Translations under genes and position numbers: made by a program
Shown here: piece after piece, positions 1 to 4,957 of the stretch
Layout of the letters: each line of letters begins with the position of its first letter
How positions within the stretch are numbered: position 1 is the stretch's first letter
NCBI GenBank assembly: GCA_913031335.1
Contig: CAJWGI010000070.1
Span: 1-6,841 of the forward strand
From: an uncultured Anaerolineales bacterium
GTDB taxonomy: Bacteria; Chloroflexota; Anaerolineae; Anaerolineales; UBA11657
Length of the DNA stretch: 6,841 bases
Direction: 5' to 3'
Notes under the pieces: generated by a model
What the model was told of the DNA's origin: nothing
The model's database searches: none
Seen by the model: only the letters and a program-made list of their open reading frames with translations

Positions 1-254
1 GCGAGGCCGCGCGCGAACTGGCAGCCGACAACATCCGCGTCAACGCAGTCTGCCCGGGCGTCATCGCCACCCCGATGACGGAAAACCTGCGCGCTGATGC
101 CGAACAGATGGCGCGCTGGCAGCGCGAGATTCCGCAGGGTCGCCTCGGCGAAACCGGAGACGTGGTCGGCCTGACGCTCTTCCTGTGCTCGCCGGCCGCC
201 GGCTACATAACCGGGCAGGCCATCAACATCGACGGCGGCAAGGTAATGAGCTGA
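1..254 (+). CDS. SDR-family NAD(P)-dependent oxidoreductase, C-terminal fragment (5' truncated)
   Basis: An open frame enters from the left edge (codons in phase with base 3) and ends at TGA 252-254, giving the last 83 residues of a protein. It reads NIRVNAVCPGVIATPM, then GRLGETGDVVGLTLFLCS, then YITGQAINIDGG near the end. These are the C-terminal landmarks of classical short-chain dehydrogenases/reductases: the N-x-(V/A)-x-PG segment after the catalytic YxxxK helix, the substrate-loop region, and the terminal G(Y/W)ITGQ-DGG strand. The Rossmann cofactor motif and the catalytic Ser/Tyr/Lys lie upstream of the window, so substrate and cofactor preference cannot be judged. FabG-like enzymes share this ending, but so do hundreds of sugar, alcohol and steroid dehydrogenases, so no symbol is given. 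The next gene starts 145 bases later on the same strand. Confidence 0.92.
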   Translation, partial: EAARELAADNIRVNAVCPGVIATPMTENLRADAEQMARWQREIPQGRLGETGDVVGLTLFLCSPAAGYITGQAINIDGGKVMS

Positions 255-318
255 GCGGCGCTGCCAGCGCGCAGGAGCAATAAAGCCGCCAATCAATACG
301 GCGGAAGGCGACATTCTA

Positions 319-327
319 TGCTAGTAT
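319..327 (+). promoter_or_regulatory. Possible extended -10 promoter for the small membrane-protein gene
   Basis: TG-C-TAGTAT forms an extended -10-like element (4 of 6 matches to TATAAT plus the upstream TG). No -35 hexamer is visible at 16-18 bases upstream, where the DNA is GC-rich. If used, it would give a leader of about 65 bases before the ATG at 400. The 145-base gap around it also holds two short GC hairpins (258-270 and 286-304), neither followed by a T run, so they do not look like terminators. Confidence 0.3.
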
Positions 328-399
328 CTTAGTGAGAGCATGCACGCGATTTCGTATTCACCATCACGAGCTGAGCGGCGAGTGGAATAACCACAGACC

Positions 400-744
400 A
401 TGGGAAAAATCATTGCAGTGCTGTTTTTTGCAATGTGGGCTATCCAGTTGCTCAACCGCGCTGCGGATGCCTTTGCGCGCCGGCAACGCGAGCGTGGAGA
501 ATTCCGCCACACCGATGAAGATGAGTGGGAAGTCATCAACCCCTCCGAGCGTGCAGACGGAACCCCGGTCCAGGCCGCCCTTTCGCGCATCGAAAAAGCG
601 CGCCGCGTTTTCAACGGCAGGGTGCGCACCGAAGCCGGCCCGCTGGAGAAACGCGCCCGACGCATCGGGTGGTGGGTATTGCTGGGGGTGACCGCGCTCG
701 CGCTGCTGATTCTGGTGCCAACACTTGTTGTGGCCATAAAATGA
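400..744 (+). CDS. Small hypothetical protein with two predicted transmembrane segments
   Basis: I do not recognise this 114-residue protein. Residues about 3-18 (IIAVLFFAMWAIQLL) form a hydrophobic N-terminal segment that could be a membrane anchor or uncleaved signal. Residues 19-90 are charged, with an Arg-rich patch just after the first segment, an acidic patch around 38-44, and a basic patch before the second segment. Residues about 91-112 form a clear C-terminal membrane helix starting with two tryptophans. The layout suggests a hairpin-like membrane protein with a polar loop of about 70 residues. An in-frame stop at 388-390 makes the ATG at 400 the first available ATG. The ribosome binding site is poor: only GTGG about 14 bases upstream. 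Codon choice (GCG, CGC, CTG, GCC) matches the neighbouring genes, which supports real coding. Function unknown; the fairly long antisense frame over the same DNA looks like a GC-driven shadow. Confidence 0.68.
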   Translation: MGKIIAVLFFAMWAIQLLNRAADAFARRQRERGEFRHTDEDEWEVINPSERADGTPVQAALSRIEKARRVFNGRVRTEAGPLEKRARRIGWWVLLGVTALALLILVPTLVVAIK

Positions 745-765
745 TGGCTGCGCGCTGGCATTCTG

Positions 766-774
766 TGGTATCAT
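766..774 (+). promoter_or_regulatory. Extended -10 promoter (TGG-TATCAT) for the acidic-protein gene
   Basis: TG-G-TATCAT is a textbook extended -10 arrangement, with 5 of 6 matches to TATAAT. No good -35 is visible, which extended -10 promoters often do without. The predicted start, near 781, gives a leader of about 22 bases that contains the ribosome binding site at 789-794. TATCAT is also the -10 of the groESL promoter at 4864-4869, which supports its use in this genome. Confidence 0.5.
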
Positions 775-802
775 CTGCCTCGCCGCACGGAGAGAGATTG
801 CC

Positions 803-1183
803 ATGTCAGAAACGGAAAAAATCACGGTAGTGGAGGGGCCGACTCCGGCCTTTGAACCGAACACCGAACCGTGGCTGCTGGCCCTGTCAGAAGGGCCGGC
901 GATTCCATTCACCGGGCGCTGCCTGCTGCGCACCTTTGACGGCGACGCGCTGCTGCAGCGCTGCCGCAAAGCCTGGCAACAGGGCCGCGCGGCTTGCCTT
1001 GAGTTCACCAACATGGCCGGGCTGCCGGAGGAGGCGCTGATACTGGCTGCGCGCGTGGGCGAGGTGGAAGCGGGCGAGGTACTGCATCTCTGGCTGCGAC
1101 TGAATAGCTGGCCCGAGGGATTCGACGACCCGGACGACCCGCTCGACTTCGAATCTGACGACGAGGACGCAACCGGCTTCTGA
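803..1183 (+). CDS. Hypothetical small acidic protein
   Basis: I do not recognise this 126-residue protein. It has no signal peptide or membrane segment and looks cytoplasmic. Residues 23-100 alternate hydrophobic and polar stretches consistent with a small alpha/beta fold, including the segments CLLRTFDGDALLQRC and ALILAARVGEVEAGEVLHLWLRL. Residues 105-122 form a strongly acidic tail (11 Asp/Glu, in runs such as DDPDDP and ESDDED) that is likely disordered and could act in protein or cation binding. The start is set by a good ribosome binding site, GGAGAG at 789-794, eight bases before the ATG. The gene has its own likely promoter and is followed 36 bases later by an intrinsic terminator, so it probably forms a single-gene unit. 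It converges on surE. No function can be inferred. Confidence 0.75.
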   Translation: MSETEKITVVEGPTPAFEPNTEPWLLALSEGPAIPFTGRCLLRTFDGDALLQRCRKAWQQGRAACLEFTNMAGLPEEALILAARVGEVEAGEVLHLWLRLNSWPEGFDDPDDPLDFESDDEDATGF

Positions 1184-1219
1184 CCGCCAGCCGCCTCGCG
1201 TTCTCAACTCGCATCTTTG

Positions 1220-1249
1220 CGGGCGCCGCACAGGCGTCCGTTTATTATT
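1220..1249 (+). terminator. Rho-independent terminator after the acidic-protein gene
   Basis: An 8-bp stem (CGGGCGCC at 1220-1227 with GGCGTCCG at 1233-1240, one G-U pair) closes a 5-base loop and is followed by TTTATTATT. It sits between two convergent genes. In the plus direction the T-rich tail fits a terminator for the gene ending at 1183. In the minus direction the same hairpin lies just after the surE stop but has a poor T tail, so it may only help at surE. Confidence 0.75.
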
Positions 1250-2048
1250 CATGGGCGCGCAGCTGCTGCTCGAAATCCGTCAGTGAGACCCGCGCGGTCA
1301 GATCGAGCGAGACCGGCGTCACCGACACCACCCCGGCCGAGGCGATTGCGTAGATATCGGAGTCCGGCTCGAGCGTATCGAAATCAATCTCCTGGTGGTA
1401 CTGCAGGCGGTCACGCTTATCGGGGTTGATCGGCGTCCAGTAATTCTGGCGTGACTGGCGCGTCACCCGCCACTCAGTCTGGCTGTCGGCGTTCCCGGGC
1501 ACATCCACCTTGAGCACATCCACGTCGTGCGGCCGTGAGAGCGTGAGCAGGCGCTCAGCGAAAAAGCGCGTGAAGTGCATCGCGGCGGTGAAATCCACTT
1601 TGTGAGAGTGGCTGAGGTGGTAGTGCACATCCATCTCTAGTGACACCGCCAATGCCGGAACGCCGAAGCTGGCTGCCTCCAGCGCAGCCCCGACAGTTCC
1701 GGAGATGGTCACGCCCGAGCCCACATTCTCGCCATAGTTGATGCCGGCCACCAGCAAATCCGGTCGGCGGTCGCTGAGCACGAGGAGCGCGCGCTGCACC
1801 GCCTGCGCCGGCGAGCCGCCCACTGCATAGACCTCCCAGTGGTCCCCATTGATCAGCTTGCGCAGCGCATCGATTGCGCCGTCCGCGCTGGCGGGCATGC
1901 TGCGCCCCGCGCTGGTCTGCTGCTCTCGTGGAGCGGCCACCAGTACCCACCCCAGAGGCGCGAGGGCGCGCGCGGCTGCGATCAGGCCGGGCGAATTGAC
2001 GCCATCGTCGTTGGTGAGCACAATCAGCGGCTCACGCGCAGCAACCAT
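1245..2048 (-). CDS. surE: 5'/3'-nucleotidase SurE
   Basis: SurE is a metal-dependent phosphatase that removes phosphate from nucleoside 5'- and 3'-monophosphates, and in some species from short polyphosphate; it is cytoplasmic and linked to stress survival. The 267-residue product has the family landmarks in order: strand and metal-binding loop LIVLTNDDGVNSPGL (Asp14, Asp15), QQTSAGRSMP (Ser46 the likely third ligand), GINYGENVG and SGTVGAALEA (Asn104 the likely fourth ligand), then VPALAVSLE and a VDVPGN segment. Length fits the usual 250-270 residues. The frame stays open upstream to a TTG at 2144, but that would add 32 unrelated residues and run into the ridA ribosome binding site, so the ATG at 2046-2048, ten codons before the first core motif, is chosen. 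No Shine-Dalgarno precedes it, and a promoter-like element lies six bases upstream. Unlike in E. coli, no pcm, nlpD or rpoS neighbours are present. Confidence 0.95.
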   Translation of the reverse strand: MVAAREPLIVLTNDDGVNSPGLIAAARALAPLGWVLVAAPREQQTSAGRSMPASADGAIDALRKLINGDHWEVYAVGGSPAQAVQRALLVLSDRRPDLLVAGINYGENVGSGVTISGTVGAALEAASFGVPALAVSLEMDVHYHLSHSHKVDFTAAMHFTRFFAERLLTLSRPHDVDVLKVDVPGNADSQTEWRVTRQSRQNYWTPINPDKRDRLQYHQEIDFDTLEPDSDIYAIASAGVVSVTPVSLDLTARVSLTDFEQQLRAHE

Positions 2049-2054
2049 GCCGGA

Positions 2055-2063
2055 ATGATACCA
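2055..2063 (-). promoter_or_regulatory. Extended -10 promoter for surE, placed for a leaderless mRNA
   Basis: On the minus strand the sequence reads TG-G-TATCAT, an extended -10, ending only six bases before the chosen surE ATG. Transcription normally starts about seven bases after the -10, which would fall on or next to the A of the start codon. There is no -35 match 17 bases upstream and no ribosome binding site in between. This is inference from spacing; a promoter farther upstream is possible. Confidence 0.45.
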
Positions 2064-2118
2064 CCGGTCAGCAGCGGCGGCGCGCTGCGGGAAGCTGTGC
2101 ACGTTTCTTTTCCGCGAG

Positions 2119-2124
2119 TACAAT
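2119..2124 (+). promoter_or_regulatory. Possible -10 box for ridA (TACAAT)
   Basis: TACAAT matches TATAAT at 5 of 6 positions and lies 37 bases before the ridA start codon. The -35 region is weak (TGTGCA at 2096-2101, spacing 17, 3 of 6). With the surE element at 2055-2063 on the other strand, the 113-base gap would hold two divergent promoters that do not overlap. Confidence 0.4.
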
Positions 2125-2161
2125 TCAGAGCAAAAGTGCGACAATAGGAGAGGCGGCAGAA

Positions 2162-2551
2162 ATGAAGACCGAAAAGAAGATTATCGCCACCGAAAACGCG
2201 CCCGCGGCCGTAGGGCCGTACTCGCAGGCAATTGCCGCAGGTGAACTAGTGTTCACCGCCGGTCAGATTCCTCTCGATCCAGAAAGTGGGCAACTTGTGC
2301 CCGGCGACATCGAAGCGCAAACTCACCGGGCGCTGCAGAACCTGCAGGCGCTGCTGCAGACGGCGAGCAGCAGCCTTGCGGCGGTGATGAAGACCACAGT
2401 TTTCATGACCGACCTGGCCGATTTCAAACGCATGAACACCGTTTACGCGCAGTACTTCGTTAGCGAACCTCCCGCCCGCAGCACAGTGCAGGTGGCCGCG
2501 TTGCCGCTGGGCGCGCAGATTGAAATCGAATGTGTGGCTCTGGCGCTCTAG
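2162..2551 (+). CDS. ridA: RidA family reactive intermediate/imine deaminase
   Basis: RidA (YjgF/YER057c/UK114 family) hydrolyses reactive enamine/imine intermediates made by PLP enzymes such as threonine dehydratase, releasing 2-keto acids and ammonia and protecting other PLP enzymes from damage. The 129-residue product is full length and colinear with the family: ATENAPAAVGPYSQAI at 9-24, VFTAGQIPLDPESGQLVPGDI at 30-50, the central helix, the VFMTDLADFKRMN segment, and PPARSTVQVAALPLGAQIEIECVAL at the end. Arg106 (in PARS), which binds the substrate carboxylate, and Glu122 (in IEIECVA), linked to the catalytic water, are both present, so it should be an active deaminase of the RidA subgroup. 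The family works as a homotrimer in the cytoplasm. The start is set by GGAGAGG at 2147-2153, eight bases before the ATG. The gene stands alone, divergent from surE, with the tRNA promoter just after its stop. Confidence 0.95.
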   Translation: MKTEKKIIATENAPAAVGPYSQAIAAGELVFTAGQIPLDPESGQLVPGDIEAQTHRALQNLQALLQTASSSLAAVMKTTVFMTDLADFKRMNTVYAQYFVSEPPARSTVQVAALPLGAQIEIECVALAL

Positions 2552-2566
2552 CACGCACGCTCAATC

Positions 2567-2594
2567 TTACCAGCGTCCGTCGGTAGGGTATAAT
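2567..2594 (+). promoter_or_regulatory. Promoter for tRNA-Val (TTACCA-16-TATAAT)
   Basis: A perfect TATAAT at 2589-2594 lies 16 bases after TTACCA (2567-2572, 4 of 6 matches to TTGACA). The predicted start, near 2601, is about six bases before the tRNA. It begins 15 bases after the ridA stop. As I see no convincing promoter between the tRNA and thrS, this element may drive the tRNA, the T-box leader and thrS together. Confidence 0.75.
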
Positions 2595-2606
2595 TGCTGC
2601 CGTAAA

Positions 2607-2680
2607 GGGCGGTTAGCTCAGCTGGTTAGAGCGTTGCGTTGACATCGCAAAGGTCGTTGGTTCGAGTCCAATACCGCCCA
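2607..2680 (+). tRNA. tRNA-Val(GAC)
   Basis: The 74-base sequence folds as a complete cloverleaf. The acceptor stem GGGCGGT (2607-2613) pairs perfectly with ACCGCCC (2673-2679); the D stem is GCTC/GAGC with AGCTGGTTA in the loop; the anticodon stem is TTGCG/CGCAA; the variable loop is 5 bases; the T stem is GTTGG/CCAAT around TTCGAGT. The anticodon loop TTGACAT gives anticodon GAC (2641-2643), which reads the valine codons GUC and GUU. The discriminator is A2680. The next bases are CCT, so CCA is not encoded and must be added after RNase Z cleavage. The gene has its own strong promoter but no terminator of its own before the T-box leader. Confidence 0.97.
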
Positions 2681-2703
2681 CCTGGGAAAGCAATCACAGA
2701 AAC

Positions 2704-2942
2704 GCGCTGACCGGGAAGAGTAGCCAGACGAAACACTGCCAGAGAGAGGGATCCGTAGCTGAAAACCCCTTCAGCGTTTCGCGGCGAAGACCACCCGTGA
2801 GCATGGCCCCGAAATAGCGCAGCGAGAAAGGGTCGCGGCAGGCCCCGTTATCGGCCGGATGAGATGACCGGCAGCAGCCGGTCAATCTGGGTGGAACCGT
2901 GTGAGCACAGCTCTCGCCCCAGAATGGGCGCGGGCTTTTTTT
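2704..2942 (+). promoter_or_regulatory. T-box riboswitch, threonine-specific, controlling thrS
   Basis: A T-box leader binds one tRNA in the nascent mRNA: the specifier codon pairs with the anticodon, and the antiterminator bulge pairs with the uncharged 3' end, preventing termination. All main parts are visible. Stem I is closed by GCGCT (2704-2708) and AGCGC (2816-2820). Above it CGGG/CCCG (2712-2715, 2794-2797) and GCC/GGC (2723-2725, 2783-2785) flank an internal loop with AGTA on the 5' side and GAAGACCA on the 3' side, giving specifier ACC (Thr) at 2790-2792. The AG-rich distal bulge lies at 2741-2747. Stem III is a 7-bp hairpin at 2866-2883. The T-box proper, TGGGTGGAACCGTG, lies at 2888-2901. 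The antiterminator pairs TCTGGG (2886-2891) with CCCAGA (2918-2923), leaves the 7-base TGGAACC bulge, and adds a second helix, GTGTGAGC/GCTCTCGC. It excludes the terminator at 2910-2942. The ACC specifier fits thrS 44 bases downstream. Confidence 0.95.
2910..2942 (+). terminator. T-box-regulated intrinsic terminator before thrS
   Basis: GCTCTCGCCC (2910-2919) pairs with GGGCGCGGGC (2926-2935), with one T-C mismatch and one G-U pair, around a 6-base loop, followed by seven T residues (2936-2942). The 5' arm is also used by the antiterminator helices, so the two structures exclude each other. Uncharged tRNA-Thr should block this terminator and let transcription enter thrS. Confidence 0.93.
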
Positions 2943-2985
2943 GTGCGCGGCGCCGCTGGCGCTGCGTCTCTGGGGATAGATAGAC

Positions 2986-4779
2986 ATGGCCGAACAGAAA
3001 GAGGGGCGTTACGAAGAGAGTGAGTTGTACCGCCTGCGCCACTCAGCGGCGCATGTGCTGGCGCAGGCCGTGATGGAGATGTTCCCCGGCAAGACGCAAA
3101 TCGCCATCGGTCCGCCCATTGAGGACGGCTTCTACTACGACTTCGGCCTGCCACGCTCACTCACCCTCGAAGACCTGCGCAAACTGGAAAAGCGCATGCG
3201 CCAGATCATCGCTGGCAAGCATGAATTCGCGCGCAGCGAGGCCAGCGTTGAGCAGGCGCGGCAGCAATTCGCGCAGCAAGAATACAAACTTGAACTGATT
3301 GAGGAGCTCGCGGGGGGCGATGGCGATGAAGCCGCCCAACTACAGCCGCAGGCCATCACGTTTTACACGCACGACACCTTCACAGACTTGTGCCGCGGCC
3401 CGCACATAGGGCACACTGGCCAGATAAACCCCGCCGCGCTCAAGCTGCTCAATGTGGCCGGCGCGTACTGGCGTGGAGACGAGAACAACGCCATGCTGCA
3501 ACGCGTCTATGGAACCGCCTGGCGCACGGTCGACGAACTCAAGCAACATCTCTGGCAGCTGGAAGAGGCCAAAAAACGCGACCATCGCAAGTTGGGCATG
3601 CAGCTGGGCCTGTTCCACTTTTCCGTAGACGTCGGCCCGGGACTGCCGCTCTTCACTCCGAAGGGAGAGACCATCCGCCATCAGATGGAGACCTACGTGC
3701 GCGAGCTGCAAACACGCTACGGCTATCAGCACGTGTGGACCGGTCATCTGGTGAAAGAGGAACTTTACAGGCGCTCCGGGCATTATCAGAACTACCGCGA
3801 ATCGATGTTCCCGCCCATGCTGGACGAGAACGTGGCATTCCGCCTGAAGCCGATGAACTGCCCAAGCCACATGACGCTCTTCAGAGAAATGGGGCGGCAC
3901 TCCTATCGCGAGCTGCCGCTGCGCTTCGCCGAATTCGCCACGCTCTACCGCTACGAAAAATCGGGCGAGTTGACCGGCCTGACGCGCGTGCGCTCGCTCA
4001 CTCAGGATGACTGTCACATCTTTTGCACGCCCGCGCAGGTCGAGAGCGAATTCGCGCTGGCGCTGCGCCTGATTCAGGAGGTACTGCAGCACTATCGCTT
4101 CAGCGATTATCGCGTACGCCTCTCGCTGCGCGGCGAGGAGGGCAAATACCTGCAAGACGATGAAAAATGGCTGAGCGCACAAGCCGCCTTGCGTTCCGCG
4201 CTGGATGTCTCCGGCATTGATTATTACACCGAAATCGGAGAGGCGGCCTTCTACGGGCCCAAAGCCGACTTCATGGCGCGGGACGTGCTCGGCCGAGAGT
4301 GGCAGCTCTCCACAATTCAGGTCGATTTCATCCAGCCGGCGCGGCTGGGGCTGACCTACATCGGGGAGGACGGGCAGGAGCACACTCCGGTGGTGTTGCA
4401 CCGCGCTGTCACCGGCAGCACCGAGCGCTTTCTGGGCGTTCTCATCGAGCATTACGCTGGCGCGTTTCCGCTCTGGCTTGCACCGGTGCAGGCGGTGATT
4501 ATTCCCATCACAGACCGCCATGTTGAATACTGCCAGCAGCTGCTCAATAGCCTGCAGGAGCAGCGCTTGCGCGTTGAACTTGACGCCGGCAGTGAGCGCA
4601 TGAACGCCAAAATCCGCAAGGCGCAAGTGCAGAAGATTCCCTACATGTTGGTTGCCGGCGACCGCGAGCAGCAGACAGGAACAATTTCAGTGCGGCTGCG
4701 TTCCGGCGAGGAGCTGAAAGCGCAGACGCTGGAGCAGTTCCTCGCCCTAACGCGGAAGACGCTGGCAGCCGGCGATTGA
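2986..4779 (+). CDS. thrS: Threonine--tRNA ligase, form lacking the TGS domain
   Basis: This class II synthetase charges tRNA-Thr with threonine using ATP. The 597-residue protein starts almost directly in the editing domain: HSAAH (His19, His23) and CRGPH (Cys136, His140) form the site that hydrolyses mischarged Ser-tRNA-Thr. FYYDF and YWRGDENNAMLQRVYGTAW are also typical. The catalytic core follows: the motif 1 region around 222-262, MNCPSHM with zinc ligand Cys292, motif 2 RYEKSGE (Arg322), DDCHIF with zinc ligand His344, VLHRAVTGSTERF with zinc ligand His472, and motif 3 with Arg481. The anticodon-binding domain spans about 500-597. E. coli ThrRS is 642 residues, with an N-terminal TGS domain missing here; an in-frame TAG at 2977-2979 rules out a longer start. 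The ribosome binding site is modest (GGGGA, 2972-2976). Regulation is by the T-box upstream. Active site, editing and zinc residues are complete, so it should be functional. Confidence 0.97.
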   Translation: MAEQKEGRYEESELYRLRHSAAHVLAQAVMEMFPGKTQIAIGPPIEDGFYYDFGLPRSLTLEDLRKLEKRMRQIIAGKHEFARSEASVEQARQQFAQQEYKLELIEELAGGDGDEAAQLQPQAITFYTHDTFTDLCRGPHIGHTGQINPAALKLLNVAGAYWRGDENNAMLQRVYGTAWRTVDELKQHLWQLEEAKKRDHRKLGMQLGLFHFSVDVGPGLPLFTPKGETIRHQMETYVRELQTRYGYQHVWTGHLVKEELYRRSGHYQNYRESMFPPMLDENVAFRLKPMNCPSHMTLFREMGRHSYRELPLRFAEFATLYRYEKSGELTGLTRVRSLTQDDCHIFCTPAQVESEFALALRLIQEVLQHYRFSDYRVRLSLRGEEGKYLQDDEKWLSAQAALRSALDVSGIDYYTEIGEAAFYGPKADFMARDVLGREWQLSTIQVDFIQPARLGLTYIGEDGQEHTPVVLHRAVTGSTERFLGVLIEHYAGAFPLWLAPVQAVIIPITDRHVEYCQQLLNSLQEQRLRVELDAGSERMNAKIRKAQVQKIPYMLVAGDREQQTGTISVRLRSGEELKAQTLEQFLALTRKTLAAGD

Positions 4780-4782
4780 GCG

Positions 4783-4802
4783 GCTGCCCGGCCCCGGCCA
4801 GC
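4783..4802 (+). terminator. Weak candidate terminator hairpin after thrS
   Basis: GCTG-C-CCGG and CCGG-C-CAGC form an interrupted GC-rich stem right after the thrS stop. It is followed by GCCTGTGTTAGAG rather than a clean T run, so intrinsic termination would be inefficient. It may only slow or end transcription with help from Rho. Confidence 0.3.
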
Positions 4803-4840
4803 GCCTGTGTTAGAGCTTTGTTAGAAATAATCAGAACCCC

Positions 4841-4869
4841 TTGACTGAGCGCAAGCGCGGGATTATCAT
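4841..4869 (+). promoter_or_regulatory. groESL promoter (TTGACT-17-TATCAT)
   Basis: TTGACT (4841-4846, 5 of 6 matches to TTGACA) and TATCAT (4864-4869, 5 of 6 matches to TATAAT) are separated by the ideal 17 bases. This is a housekeeping sigma-70 type promoter, as expected for CIRCE-controlled chaperone operons. The predicted start, near 4876, coincides with the beginning of the CIRCE palindrome. Confidence 0.88.
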
Positions 4870-4875
4870 CCCCGC

Positions 4876-4910
4876 AGAGTTAGCACTCCGCCAGCACGAG
4901 TGCTAACTCT
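4876..4910 (+). promoter_or_regulatory. CIRCE operator for HrcA
   Basis: The exact consensus TTAGCACTC (4880-4888), a 9-base spacer, and GAGTGCTAA (4898-4906) are present. The arms continue outward as AGAG and CTCT, giving a 13-bp perfect inverted repeat. CIRCE binds the HrcA repressor, whose folding depends on GroEL; heat draws GroEL away, HrcA releases, and groESL is induced. It overlaps the expected transcription start, so it lies in both the operator and the 5' end of the mRNA, where it can also fold as a hairpin. No hrcA is present in this window. Confidence 0.97.
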
Positions 4911-4957
4911 AATTGCGTCATCAGGAAAAAAACAAACTGCTAGGAGGCAAAAACAAG

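Noticed and set aside
286..304. Hairpin CCGCC/GGCGG after the SDR gene as a terminator
   Set aside because: Only five pairs with a 9-base loop and no T run after it.
248..380. Thirteen-base direct repeat (GAGCTGAGCGGCG at 248-260 and 368-380), exactly 120 bases apart
   Set aside because: A 13-base match is not surprising in a GC-rich window of this size, one copy overlaps the SDR stop codon, and no element lies between the copies.
364..1014. Open frame of 216 codons on the minus strand across both small unknown genes
   Set aside because: It spans the intergenic promoter and ribosome binding site of the 803 gene, shows no coherent secondary-structure pattern, and competes with two plus-strand frames that have better start signals and termination. 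Kept in mind because those two genes are themselves unidentified.
2049..2144. Extended surE start at TTG 2144
   Set aside because: Adds 32 residues unlike any SurE N-terminus, overlaps the ridA control region, and the ATG at 2048 gives the normal family length.
2639..2644. Perfect TTGACA inside the tRNA, a possible separate promoter for thrS
   Set aside because: No -10-like hexamer occurs 16-18 bases downstream (TTCGAG, TCGAGT, CGAGTC). The bases are fixed by the tRNA-Val anticodon loop and stem, so the match is incidental.
3340..4626. Long open frame (428 codons) antisense to thrS
   Set aside because: Fully inside thrS on the opposite strand, no recognisable motif, His/Gln/Ala-rich composition typical of antisense shadows.
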